Shown here: piece by piece, positions 35,266 through 42,963 of the stretch
How the letters are laid out: the number at the start of each line of letters is the position of its first letter
Numbering within the stretch: the first letter of the stretch is position 1
NCBI GenBank assembly: GCA_965652025.1
Contig: CBFGTM010000012.1
Location: 1-64,000, forward strand
Origin: CAVVWJ01 sp965652025
GTDB lineage: Bacteria > Gemmatimonadota > Gemmatimonadetes > Gemmatimonadales > GWC2-71-9
Direction of reading: 5' to 3'
Length of the DNA: 64,000 nucleotides
The notes under the pieces: model-generated
The model's database searches: none
The model's input: only the letters and a program-made list of their open reading frames with translations
Told to the model about the DNA's origin: nothing
Position numbers and translations under genes: made by a program

Positions 35266-36320
35266 ACCCGCGCGTGCTCGTCGCCATGTCCGGCGGGGTG
35301 GATAGCTCGGTGGCGGCAGCCCTGCTGGTCGAGCAGGGATACAACGTCGTGGGCGCCACGATGAAGCTCTTCTGCTATGGCGACGAGGTGCCGGATCGCC
35401 CCTGCTGCTCATTGGATTCGATCAACGATGCCCGCGACGTCGCCGCCGCGCTGGGAATTCCGCACTACGTGCTGAATCTGGAGGACCGCTTCAATCTCCA
35501 CGTCATCCAGAACTTCGTGAGCGAATACAGCCGGGGTCGAACTCCGATCCCCTGCGTCCGCTGCAACTCCTTCACCAAGTTCCGGGACCTGTTGGCCCAT
35601 GCCGACGCGCTGGACTGCGATTACATCGCAACCGGCCACTACGCCATCGCCGAGCAGGGGGCGCTCTACCGGGCGAGCGACCGAAGTAAGGACCAGAGCT
35701 ATTTCCTGTGGGGGATAGACCGGGCGGTGGTCGCGCGCATGCTGACGCCGGTAGGCGGACTCAGCAAGGCTGAGACTCGGACCTATGCCCGGCGACTGGG
35801 ACTCACGACCGCTGATAAGCAGGAATCAGTCGAGATCTGCTTCGTTCCCAATGACGATTATGCGTCCGTCCTGGAGCGCCATCTCCCGCCGGACGCACCC
35901 GCGCTGACGCCGGGGCCTCTGGTCACCACCGGCGGAGAAGTGATCGGAGAGCACCTCGGCTATGCCCGGTACACGATTGGACAGCGAAAGGGACTCCCCG
36001 GCGGAGGCGGCAGAGCGCGCTACGTAGTGGCGATCCACCCGGACCGCCGTGAGGTCGTGGTAGGAGGAGTGGAAGACCTAGCCGGTCACCGGGTGGAGCT
36101 CGAGGAAGTCAACTGGCTAACCAACCCGCTCGAGCCCGGCGAGCAGTGTGAGGTGCAAATCCGTCATCGAGCCCGCGGAGCGCCGGCGACCGTGCTGGAG
36201 CGCAGGGCCGATCGGCTCACCTTGGCACTCGATGTTCCGGTCCGCGCAATCACCCCGGGCCAGTCAGGAGCGCTCTATGGCTCCGGAGACCGGCTGCTGG
36301 GTGGCGGCGTGATCACCTGA
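35262..36320 (+). CDS. mnmA: tRNA-specific 2-thiouridylase MnmA
   Basis: The 352-residue enzyme has the PP-loop ATP pyrophosphatase motif at the N-terminus (VAMSGGVDSSVAAALL). The catalytic cysteines are Cys101 (PCVRCNSFTKF) and Cys194 (SVEICFVPND), and the conserved segments ATGHYA, KDQSYFLWGI and HLGYARYTIGQRKGL are all present. MnmA adds sulfur to C2 of U34 in tRNAs for Lys, Glu and Gln. It overlaps the cysteine desulfurase gene by four bases, consistent with direct sulfur relay. The next gene begins immediately after its stop. Confidence 0.95.
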   Translation: MNPRVLVAMSGGVDSSVAAALLVEQGYNVVGATMKLFCYGDEVPDRPCCSLDSINDARDVAAALGIPHYVLNLEDRFNLHVIQNFVSEYSRGRTPIPCVRCNSFTKFRDLLAHADALDCDYIATGHYAIAEQGALYRASDRSKDQSYFLWGIDRAVVARMLTPVGGLSKAETRTYARRLGLTTADKQESVEICFVPNDDYASVLERHLPPDAPALTPGPLVTTGGEVIGEHLGYARYTIGQRKGLPGGGGRARYVVAIHPDRREVVVGGVEDLAGHRVELEEVNWLTNPLEPGEQCEVQIRHRARGAPATVLERRADRLTLALDVPVRAITPGQSGALYGSGDRLLGGGVIT

Positions 36321-36731
36321 GTGGCCGTGCGCTCCCTGCTGCTGCACTGGATCCTGAACGCCGCTGCGCTGTGGGTAGCCGCGGCCCTGATCCCTGGCCT
36401 CGACTTCACCGGCGGACCCGGCCGCCTGCTACTGGTGGCGGCGGTGTTTGGTGTAGTCAACAGCACGATCCGTCCGCTCCTCACCATACTCACTTGCCCG
36501 CTCATCGTGGTGACGCTGGGGTTGTTCACCCTGGTCATCAACGCGCTCATGCTTCTGCTGACCGGGTGGTTGTCGGCAAGCTGGAATCTGGGCTTCAGCG
36601 TGAGTGGCTTCTGGTCGGCGTTCTTCGGGGGCTTGGTGGTGGGGTTGGTGAGTACGATTCTTTCGCTGGCACTGGCGCCGAAAGAGTCACGAGTCGCGAG
36701 CCGCGAGTCTAGGCCGCCGCATCAATTCTGA
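36321..36731 (+). CDS. Phage-holin-like four-helix membrane protein (PF04020 type)
   Basis: This 136-residue protein has four predicted transmembrane helices, with the characteristic VNSTIRPLLTILTCPLIVVTLGLFTLVINALMLLLTGWL core of the 4TM phage holin-like family found in many non-phage genomes. It starts with GTG directly after the mnmA stop, so it is probably translated from the same mRNA. The last 15 residues (ESRVASRESRPPHQF region) are encoded by a repeat (36692-36709) and look like a non-conserved extension. Function is unknown. Confidence 0.82.
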   Translation: MAVRSLLLHWILNAAALWVAAALIPGLDFTGGPGRLLLVAAVFGVVNSTIRPLLTILTCPLIVVTLGLFTLVINALMLLLTGWLSASWNLGFSVSGFWSAFFGGLVVGLVSTILSLALAPKESRVASRESRPPHQF

Positions 36732-36776
36732 TCGGATCCTTCGATATTCCTGACTCTCGACTCGTAACTCGCGACT
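36692..36776. repeat. Inverted repeat spanning the ends of two convergent genes
   Basis: AGTCGCGAGNNNCGAGTC (36692-36709) has its inverse complement at 36759-36776, with 49 bases between. The left arm codes for the last residues of the holin-like protein and the right arm includes the dnaJ stop codon. The left side is itself a run of GAGTCRCGAG-like direct repeats. It may act as a bidirectional terminator, although no T-run follows. Confidence 0.6.
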
Positions 36777-37878
36777 AGTATTTCAGCCCGGCCGACTCGG
36801 CGAACTTTTTCATCAGCTCCTGCTGCTCGGGGCTGAGCTGATCCGGAACCGTGACCTGGACTCCCACCAGCTGATCTCCCCTCCGCCCGTTCTTTTCCAG
36901 GCCCTGTCCCTTGATGCGGAACCGCCGCCCCGGTTGGGTGCCGGGAGGTATCCGCAGCAGCACTTTTTTCCCATCTAGCGTCCGAACCCGAAGCCGGGTG
37001 CCCAGTGCCGCCTGGACGACGTTGATGGGGACATCGGCCACGATATCGAGTCCCTCGCGGCGGAAGAAACGGTCGGGCTGAACCTGGAAAGTGATTACCA
37101 GATCCCCCGCGGGAGTCCCCTGCCCATTCCCCTGCCCCTGCCCTCGCAGCAGGACCCGGTCTCCCGTTTCGGTCGCTGGTGGCACCGTAATGGTGACCCG
37201 GCGCTCGGTCCGGACCTCGCCCGCGCCCCGGCAGGTGGGACAGGGCTGGGAGGGGATCCTGCCTCGCCCCCGGCACTGGGGACATGGGCGGTTGACCGCA
37301 AAGTTCCCCTGCCCGAAGGAGATGGTACCCCGGCCGCTGCACTCCGGGCAGGTTGACCAGGTGGCCCCGGGGGCGCCTCCGCTGCCACTGCAGGTGGGGC
37401 AGGTTTCGGTAATTGGAAGGGTGACCGGCACTTTCCCTCCCAGCATGGCGACGCGGAAGGGGACCTCGACCACCGCTTCCAGAGTATCGCCCCGCGTCTC
37501 CTCCCGGCGGCCTCCCCGGCCGAAGATGGAGGAAAAGATGTCCCCCAGTCCGCCGAGATCACCAAACTCGAAGGACTGGCCACCAGTATCGCCGAAGCCG
37601 GGACCACTGCCGCGACCGGCACCCGCCCCCTGCGGCCGGCGTGGCATTCCGTCGAACGCCCCGTAGCGACGCATCTGGTCGTACTGCTTTCGCTTTTCGG
37701 CATCCGACAGGGTGCTGTGCGCCTCCGAGACCTCCTTGAAGCGCTCAGCAGCCTTGGGGTTGTTGGGATTGGCATCCGGGTGGTACTGCTTGGCCAGCCG
37801 GCGGTAGGCCTTTTTTATGTCCTCTTGGCTGGCCGAATCGGGGACGCCGAGGACCTGATAGAAGTCCCTGGCGGCCAC
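36775..37878 (-). CDS. dnaJ: Chaperone protein DnaJ
   Basis: The 367-residue co-chaperone has the J domain (1-70, with HPD in AKQYHPDANPNNPKA), a Gly/Phe-rich linker, and the zinc domain with four CxxCxGxG repeats (CPTCSGSG, CPECSGRG, CPQCRGRG, CPTCRGAG). Two C-terminal substrate-binding domains and a terminal AGLKY follow. It delivers unfolded proteins to DnaK and stimulates its ATPase. The GTG start lies one base after the grpE stop, so the two are coupled. dnaK is not in the window. No CIRCE element is seen. Confidence 0.95.
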   Translation of the reverse strand: MAARDFYQVLGVPDSASQEDIKKAYRRLAKQYHPDANPNNPKAAERFKEVSEAHSTLSDAEKRKQYDQMRRYGAFDGMPRRPQGAGAGRGSGPGFGDTGGQSFEFGDLGGLGDIFSSIFGRGGRREETRGDTLEAVVEVPFRVAMLGGKVPVTLPITETCPTCSGSGGAPGATWSTCPECSGRGTISFGQGNFAVNRPCPQCRGRGRIPSQPCPTCRGAGEVRTERRVTITVPPATETGDRVLLRGQGQGNGQGTPAGDLVITFQVQPDRFFRREGLDIVADVPINVVQAALGTRLRVRTLDGKKVLLRIPPGTQPGRRFRIKGQGLEKNGRRGDQLVGVQVTVPDQLSPEQQELMKKFAESAGLKY

Positions 37879-37879
37879 G

Positions 37880-38533
37880 TCAGTGCTGACCCCGCTGATC
37901 AGAGTAGACCTGAACCCGAGCCGGGCGGACCAGGGTCCCCTTGAAGGTATAGCCCGGCTGGAAGGTGGCGCTCACCACATGCTCGCTATCTCCATCCGGG
38001 GCCGGCGCAGTGGACACCGCCTCGTGCAGGGCGGGATCGAACGGAGTACCCACCGGATCGATTCGCTCCACGCCCGCGTCTTGCAGCTGCTTCCACAGCT
38101 TGCGGTCGACGGCGCTCAGACCTTCGCGCAATGTCGGCAGCGGCGTGTTGGGATCGCTGGCCACCAGCCGGTCCAAGTCATCGAGGACATCCAGCAGCTT
38201 GGCCACGAAGCTGGCTTGCGCCCGATCGGCCAGCTCGGCCCGCTCCCGACTACTCCGTTTGCGATAGTTGTCGAACTCGGCTGCCAGCCGGAGATGCCGG
38301 TCCCGGAGGTCGGCCAGATCATTCTGCAGCTTCTCATCCGACCCTCCCTTGAAAAGCGGCTGGGTGCCCTCGGTCCGGGAGGAGGGTTCGGAGCTCATGT
38401 CGGTCGAGGCGATATCATCGGCATCAGCGCTCCGCTCCCCCGCAGGCTCGGTCATCCCGGCGGGAGTATCGATGGGCCCGCTGTCATTGTCGATATCGTT
38501 CTTCAGTCCAGTCCGCTTCGCCACGGTGCACAC
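37880..38533 (-). CDS. grpE: GrpE nucleotide exchange factor
   Basis: The 217-residue protein has a disordered acidic N-terminus (1-60), a long coiled coil (about 65-115; LADLRDRHLRLAAEFDNYRKRSSRERAELADRAQ) and the C-terminal beta domain with GVERIDPVGTPFDPALHEAVSTAP and TFQPGYTFKGTLVRPARVQVY. These are diagnostic GrpE motifs. It exchanges ADP for ATP on DnaK. The start is not certain: GTG codons at 38533 and 38524 are both possible, neither with a strong ribosome site. It is directly followed by dnaJ. Confidence 0.93.
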   Translation of the reverse strand: MCTVAKRTGLKNDIDNDSGPIDTPAGMTEPAGERSADADDIASTDMSSEPSSRTEGTQPLFKGGSDEKLQNDLADLRDRHLRLAAEFDNYRKRSSRERAELADRAQASFVAKLLDVLDDLDRLVASDPNTPLPTLREGLSAVDRKLWKQLQDAGVERIDPVGTPFDPALHEAVSTAPAPDGDSEHVVSATFQPGYTFKGTLVRPARVQVYSDQRGQH

Positions 38534-38646
38534 TCACTCTCTTCAGATCAGTCAAAGATAATAGGTACCTCGCCGATCCTTCGGCGTGCGAGGTGGCCAA
38601 ACCGAACGCGCCAAAAGTTGCACCTATCACCCTCACTACACGAGCT

Positions 38647-39897
38647 TTACGGTTCGGCGGCGAGCCCCGTCAGAGCCCGGTAGAGCAGGAGTAGGCTGGC
38701 CTGCGCGGCGCGAGCCCGCACTTCATGACGGCTCCCCGGGAACACATTGCGCCGGCTCCGGACTACCCCATCCAGGGCGCAGGCGATCCAGACGGTACCG
38801 ACCGGCTTCTCCTCGGTACCTCCTCCCGGCCCGGCAATGCCGGTGACTGCGACCGCAGCGCGAACGGCAAACCGTTTCGCGGCCCCCTCGGCCATCGCTC
38901 GGGCGACCGGCTCGCTGACCGCCCCGTGCTCCGTGAGCACAGAGTCCGGTACGCCCAGTAGCTCCCGCTTAAGTGTATTGTCGTAGGCGATGACCCCGCC
39001 GGTGAACACGTCCGAGCTTCCCGGAATCTCGGTGAGCCGAGTACCCACCAGCCCCCCGGTACACGATTCGGCTACAGCCAGCCGGACGCCCTGATCTCGC
39101 GCGACCTGGAGCACCAGCCCGGCGAGATCGCTGTTGCCTTCGCCATAAACATGCTGCCCCGCCCGGCTGCGGATCAGGTCGGCCGCCTGACGCAGGCGCC
39201 GGTCGGCCTCGCCCGCGGCTATGTCCCAGGCACTCAAGCGGAGGTCTACCCCTTCGAGGCCAGGGAGATAGGCCAGAGTCAGCGGGGCAATCTCCGGTTC
39301 GATTTGACCCAGCCGCTCCGCCAAGGCTGATTCAGGGATGCCGCTGGTGCGCAACTGCAGCGATCTGATCACTGTTCCGTTTGCCGCCGTGGCGAGACGC
39401 GACACGACTTCGTGCTCCAGCAGCATCCGCATCTCCGAGGGAACGCCGGGCAGCATGATGGTGAGTCCGGGAGCCCCCTGGAGCCACAGCCCGGGCGCGG
39501 TACCCCAGCGGTTTCGCAGCACGATTGCCCCCTGCGGTACCTCAGCCTGGCTGCGGTTGCTCTCGGCGGGCTTGCGCCCGAGTCGGGCGAACCGCTCCAG
39601 CAATGAGGTCCAGATACTCTCGTCGAAGATCAGCGGGGCGTCGTACAGATCGGCCACAACCTTCTTGGTCACATCGTCCCGGGTGGGGCCCAGACCCCCG
39701 GTAGTGATGACGGCACCGGTTCGGCCGAGCGCTTCCTGCACCGCGTCCCGGATCTCCTGCGGCCGGTCGGCGACCGACGTCCGCCGCATTACCCGGATCC
39801 CTTTAGCTGCCAGCGCCCGGGCGATCTCGGCACCGTTGGTGTCGACGGTCAGGCCCAGCAGGAGCTCGGTGCCGATGGTGATGACCTCGAAGTTCAA
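38647..39897 (-). CDS. cinA: CinA-family nicotinamide-nucleotide amidohydrolase / ADP-ribose pyrophosphatase
   Basis: The protein has 416 residues. The N-terminal MoCF/COG1058 domain (1-170) starts NFEVITIGTELLLGLTVDTN and carries VITTGGLGPTRDDVTKKVVADL. The C-terminal CinA deamidase domain (about 255-410) has VAESCTGGLVGTRLTEIPGSSDVFTGGVIAYDN and AVTGIAGPGGGTEEKPVGTVWIA. CinA recycles NMN by deamidation and is linked to DNA damage and competence in some bacteria. The start is TTG at 39897, directly after the pgsA stop TAG, and gives the usual family N-terminus. It is the last gene of the long dnaX-pgsA unit. Confidence 0.92.
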   Translation of the reverse strand: MNFEVITIGTELLLGLTVDTNGAEIARALAAKGIRVMRRTSVADRPQEIRDAVQEALGRTGAVITTGGLGPTRDDVTKKVVADLYDAPLIFDESIWTSLLERFARLGRKPAESNRSQAEVPQGAIVLRNRWGTAPGLWLQGAPGLTIMLPGVPSEMRMLLEHEVVSRLATAANGTVIRSLQLRTSGIPESALAERLGQIEPEIAPLTLAYLPGLEGVDLRLSAWDIAAGEADRRLRQAADLIRSRAGQHVYGEGNSDLAGLVLQVARDQGVRLAVAESCTGGLVGTRLTEIPGSSDVFTGGVIAYDNTLKRELLGVPDSVLTEHGAVSEPVARAMAEGAAKRFAVRAAVAVTGIAGPGGGTEEKPVGTVWIACALDGVVRSRRNVFPGSRHEVRARAAQASLLLLYRALTGLAAEP

Positions 39898-40536
39898 CTA
39901 GCCACTATCATCCGAGAAGAGCCGCCGGTTGCGATAGAGGTAAAGTACGAAGGAATAGACCGTCAGGGCGGCGGCGCAGGCGAGGGTGACGGCCACGAAC
40001 CCGCCATGAAACTGGTTCCAGTACTGGGCATACTGGTTGTGCTCCCAACCCATGGGTTTGCGGGCGTCGCGGAAAGCGAACCACAGGATGACGGCGCCGA
40101 CGAAGATGTTCTGGATGGTGGTCTTCAACTTCCCTGCTCCGGCGGCCGGAATCACAACTCCCCGGCGGCTGGCCCACCAGCGAAACCCCGTCATGGCCAG
40201 CTCCCGCCCGATGAGCAGCAGGCAAACCCAGAGCGGAATGCTGCCCCAGATCGGGATATCGTAGAGATCGTGCCGCTGGCGGGAGATCCAGTAGATCGGG
40301 ATGAGAGTAGCGAAGAGCAGCAGCTTGTCGGCAATGGGGTCGAGCAGCTTACCGAGATCGGTGACTTCGTTGCGGGTGCGCGCGAGATGGCCGTCGTAGA
40401 TGTCGCTCACCGCGGCCACCACAAAAATGATGAACGCGATCAGCTTGGGCCAGTATCCCTCGATGAACGGCAGCAGCGCGATCACTGGGGTGAAGCAGAT
40501 TCGAACCAACGTGATGATGTTCGGCAGGTTCCACAT
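39898..40536 (-). CDS. pgsA: CDP-diacylglycerol--glycerol-3-phosphate 3-phosphatidyltransferase
   Basis: The ATG at 40536 gives a 212-residue protein that begins MWNLPNIITLVRI, as in the family; the frame upstream belongs to the mglA region. The CDP-alcohol phosphotransferase motif DxxDGxxAR...GxxxDxxxD is present in full (DIYDGHLARTRNEVTDLGKLLDPIAD). About five or six membrane helices are predicted. The enzyme makes phosphatidylglycerol phosphate in the inner membrane. The C-terminal 60 residues (GWEHNQYAQYWNQFHGGF region) are longer than in E. coli PgsA. It starts 11 bases after mglA and abuts cinA. Confidence 0.92.
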   Translation of the reverse strand: MWNLPNIITLVRICFTPVIALLPFIEGYWPKLIAFIIFVVAAVSDIYDGHLARTRNEVTDLGKLLDPIADKLLLFATLIPIYWISRQRHDLYDIPIWGSIPLWVCLLLIGRELAMTGFRWWASRRGVVIPAAGAGKLKTTIQNIFVGAVILWFAFRDARKPMGWEHNQYAQYWNQFHGGFVAVTLACAAALTVYSFVLYLYRNRRLFSDDSG

Positions 40537-40547
40537 GCGCCGACACC

Positions 40548-41222
40548 TTACCCCAGAGTCTTGACGACGTTCTTGCTGATGGCCTTGAGGGTGTCGAACA
40601 CGCCTTCCCCGGTCAAGGCCACGGCCTCGAAATAGGGCGCGCGCTCGATCCATTGCCCATTTTCCTGCCGGACCAGAAACTCCGAATCGTGATAGGGATC
40701 GGGCGTCACCCGTTGCTTGCCCGGTTCGGTGACGGGCCAGCCTGGATTCAAGGCCGACTGCAGCTCGGCAATCGGTGCCGCGTTGGGCAGGTCGCGCTTG
40801 TTGTACTGGATGGCGAAGGGAATCCTGGTGACGTCGTAGCCATGCTGGGTCATGTTCTCGTACAGGTTCTGCATGGCCTCGATGTTCGCGTCCATCCGCT
40901 CGATCTGGCTGTCGGCCACGAACACCACCCCATCCACCCCCTTCAGGATCAACTTGCGTGAGGCGTTGTAGTAGACCTGGCCCGGCACGGTGTAGAGGTG
41001 GAACTTGACCTTGAAGCCCCGGATCGTGCCCAGGTCCACCGGCAGGAAGTCGAAGAAAAGAGTTCGCTCGGTCTCGGTGGCAAGCGAGATCATTTTGCCT
41101 CGCGAGGCCGGCGCCACTTTGTTGTAGACGTGCTCCAGATTGGTGGTCTTACCGCCCAGGCCGGGGCCGTAGTAGACCAGCTTACAGTTGATCTCGCGGG
41201 AGGCGTAATTGATCATCGACAT
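40548..41222 (-). CDS. mglA: MglA-type small Ras-like GTPase
   Basis: The 224-residue protein starts SMINYASREINCKLVYYGPGLGGKTTNLEHVYNKV, with the P-loop GPGLGGKT. It has the MglA-specific Walker B replacement TVPGQVYYNASRKLILKGVDGVVFVADSQ and the guanine-specificity motif NKRDLP. MglA is the polarity switch that controls motility machinery positioning in Myxococcus. Homologues occur in non-gliding bacteria with unclear roles. The mglB-type roadblock gene precedes it by 13 bases, supporting a functional GTPase/GAP pair. Confidence 0.95.
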   Translation of the reverse strand: MSMINYASREINCKLVYYGPGLGGKTTNLEHVYNKVAPASRGKMISLATETERTLFFDFLPVDLGTIRGFKVKFHLYTVPGQVYYNASRKLILKGVDGVVFVADSQIERMDANIEAMQNLYENMTQHGYDVTRIPFAIQYNKRDLPNAAPIAELQSALNPGWPVTEPGKQRVTPDPYHDSEFLVRQENGQWIERAPYFEAVALTGEGVFDTLKAISKNVVKTLG

Positions 41223-41235
41223 GGCAGCGGTTTCC

Positions 41236-41727
41236 TCAGGACCCGAACAGTTTGTCGATTTCGTCTTCCGCTTCGCCCAGAAACTCGGATTCCACTCCGG
41301 GAGCGCTGGTGCCGTCCCGGTTGAACATGTCCGTGAACACCTGGTTCAGCTGAACCACGGCAGTCTTGACGCGGAGTTTGACCATGCCGAGCGTCGTCCG
41401 ATTGTCGAATAACACGACCAGGATCACCCGCCTCGCGATGTCGGCCAGGTACATCGATTCCCGCTCGCCTTGATGGAACAGCGCCCCGAACTCGGATTCT
41501 CCCAGCATCCGGGCGAGCTGGTCATTGGCGCTGAAGTCGGCGGCGGTCAGGGAGGCGAAGGCGGTAGCATCGAACGCCGGGGTCTCACCGGCAGTGGAGA
41601 CCATCTGCCCGGTCCGATCGACAATCAGTGCCGTGCGGGCGTTGGATTCGCTGAGAAAGGTGCTGAGGATAGACTGAATCCGGCGCGAATCCTCTTCCCG
41701 AAAGGACCAGCTGGAAGCGCCGCTCAT
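41236..41727 (-). CDS. mglB: MglB-type roadblock/LC7 domain protein
   Basis: The ATG at 41727 gives a 163-residue protein that begins just after the preceding stop codon at 41738; an upstream in-frame start at 41769 would overlap that gene. The roadblock/LC7 fold spans about 10-120: IQSILSTFLSESNARTALIVDRTGQMVSTAGE and ESMYLADIARRVILVVLFDNRTTLGMVKLRV. MglB homodimers act as GTPase-activating protein for MglA. The C-terminal acidic tail (FLGEAEDEIDKLFGS) is variable. It directly precedes mglA. Confidence 0.9.
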   Translation of the reverse strand: MSGASSWSFREEDSRRIQSILSTFLSESNARTALIVDRTGQMVSTAGETPAFDATAFASLTAADFSANDQLARMLGESEFGALFHQGERESMYLADIARRVILVVLFDNRTTLGMVKLRVKTAVVQLNQVFTDMFNRDGTSAPGVESEFLGEAEDEIDKLFGS

Positions 41728-41737
41728 CTTGACTCGG

Positions 41738-42007
41738 TCACGCGAGGGTCGCTTCCATGCGGCGCACAATAGCTTCGGCCCGGCGGCGCAGCATCGGCTG
41801 GCGCTCCCAGGCCAGATAGTCGCGCAGCAGCCGCACGGTCTCTACCTCGTTCTGACCGGCCAGAAACCCCAATGCGGCAAGCCGCCGCAGCGGACGGGGG
41901 CTGAAGAGGTCCCGGCGATGGTAGGTCAGCCGCTGCTGGGCCAGCAGCCACCCCCCGGTCAAGCCCAGTGCCATCCCACCCACAAAGACCATGCTTCGGG
42001 ACCGCAT
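41738..42007 (-). CDS. Small single-helix membrane protein of unknown function
   Basis: This 89-residue protein has one predicted transmembrane helix (about 5-23; SMVFVGGMALGLTGGWLLAQ) and a basic cytoplasmic region rich in Arg and Leu (PLRRLAALGFLAGQNEVETVRLLRDYLAWERQPMLRRRAEAIVRRMEATLA) that should form helices. No family is recognised. It overlaps the recR stop codon by one base (TGATG-type junction) and ends 10 bases before mglB, so it is translated within the recR-mglB unit. Its position suggests an envelope anchor or partner for MglB/MglA, which is inference. Confidence 0.7.
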   Translation of the reverse strand: MRSRSMVFVGGMALGLTGGWLLAQQRLTYHRRDLFSPRPLRRLAALGFLAGQNEVETVRLLRDYLAWERQPMLRRRAEAIVRRMEATLA

Positions 42008-42597
42008 CAGCTCACTTCCTGCCGGGCTACCAGCGCATGGGCCAAGGTGACTCCGTCGATGTATTCCAGGTCGCCTCCCATAGGCAATCCCCGGGCCAGG
42101 CGGGTGACCCGCACTCCCATCCCCGCCAGCAGCTGCTGGATGTAGGTAGCGGTCACCTCCCCCTCCATGGAGGGGTTGGTGGCGAGGATGATCTCCCGCA
42201 CCCCACCCTGGCTGACCCGCTCCACCAGACGGTCCACCCGCAGCGATTCCGGTCCGATCCCGTCCAGGGGCGATAGATGGCCGCCCAGCACGTGATACCG
42301 GCCTCGGAAATCGGTCGAACGGTCCACCACTGCGACGGTCGAGGGCTCCTCTACTACGCAGACCAGTCCCGCATCACGCCGTGGATCGCGACAGATGCCA
42401 CAGGGCTGCTCCTCGGTCAGGTTGCCGCATTCCTGGCAAGGACGGACCCGCTCGGCGACGGAGGTGAGGATGGCCGCGAGCCGCTCGACCTGTTCAGAGG
42501 GTTGCTGAAGTAGATGGAAAGTGAGCCGCTGTGCCGTCTTTCGGCCGATCCCCGGGAGCCTGGAAAGCTCGGTGATCAACTCCTCGATGGCGCTCAC
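42007..42597 (-). CDS. recR: Recombination mediator protein RecR
   Basis: The protein has 196 residues, with an N-terminal helix-hairpin-helix (ELSRLPGIGRKTAQRLTFHLL), a four-cysteine zinc finger (CQECGNLTEEQPCGICRDPRRD) and a Toprim domain (LVCVVEEPSTVAVVDRSTDFRGRYHVLGGHLSPLDGIGPESL). The C-terminal segment has Walker B-like ILATNPSMEGEVTATYI and LARGLPMGGDLEYIDGVTL. RecR works with RecO and RecF to load RecA at gaps. It follows ybaB by three bases, as in the conserved dnaX-ybaB-recR order. Confidence 0.96.
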   Translation of the reverse strand: MSAIEELITELSRLPGIGRKTAQRLTFHLLQQPSEQVERLAAILTSVAERVRPCQECGNLTEEQPCGICRDPRRDAGLVCVVEEPSTVAVVDRSTDFRGRYHVLGGHLSPLDGIGPESLRVDRLVERVSQGGVREIILATNPSMEGEVTATYIQQLLAGMGVRVTRLARGLPMGGDLEYIDGVTLAHALVARQEVS

Positions 42598-42600
42598 CGG

Positions 42601-42930
42601 TTAGAAGGGGGAAGTGAATGGCAGTGACGGTACCTTGCGCATTTCGGCCTGAAGCATCTCCGCCGCCCGACGCTGGGCCTCGGCCACGGCCGTGAGCACC
42701 AGATCGCTGAGGAAGTCGGCATCATGGTCCTGAAAGACCGCGGGGTCGATCCACACGGCGCGCACCGTCCCGCGGCCATCCGCGGTCACTTTGACCATGC
42801 CGCCGCCCGAGGAGGTCTCGATGGTGCGGTTGGCCAGTTCGGATTGCAACTGCTGGAGCCTGCCCTGCATCTGCTGGCCCAGCTGGAATAGCTGCTGAAG
42901 ATCTGCCATGCTATCGGGTAGTCCTGCCAT
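42601..42930 (-). CDS. YbaB/EbfC-family nucleoid-associated protein
   Basis: This 109-residue protein has the family pattern: an N-terminal helix (LQQLFQLGQQMQGRLQQLQSELANRTIETSSGGGMVKVTADGRG) followed by a beta turn with TVRAVWIDPAVFQDHDADFLSDLVLTAVAEAQRRAAEMLQAEM. YbaB dimers bind DNA with little or mild sequence preference. It lies between dnaX and recR, the order seen in many bacteria. The first residues (AGLPDSMADLQQ) include an internal Met at residue 8, so the true start could be 21 bases later. Confidence 0.92.
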   Translation of the reverse strand: MAGLPDSMADLQQLFQLGQQMQGRLQQLQSELANRTIETSSGGGMVKVTADGRGTVRAVWIDPAVFQDHDADFLSDLVLTAVAEAQRRAAEMLQAEMRKVPSLPFTSPF

Positions 42931-42963
42931 GTTTGTTTGAGTCCGGGGTTCTTTATGCGCGCC

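Noticed and set aside
38534..38646. CIRCE element or heat-shock promoter before grpE
   Set aside because: No TTAGCACTC-N9-GAGTGCTAA or recognisable heat-shock sigma promoter is present; only a small GC hairpin is seen.
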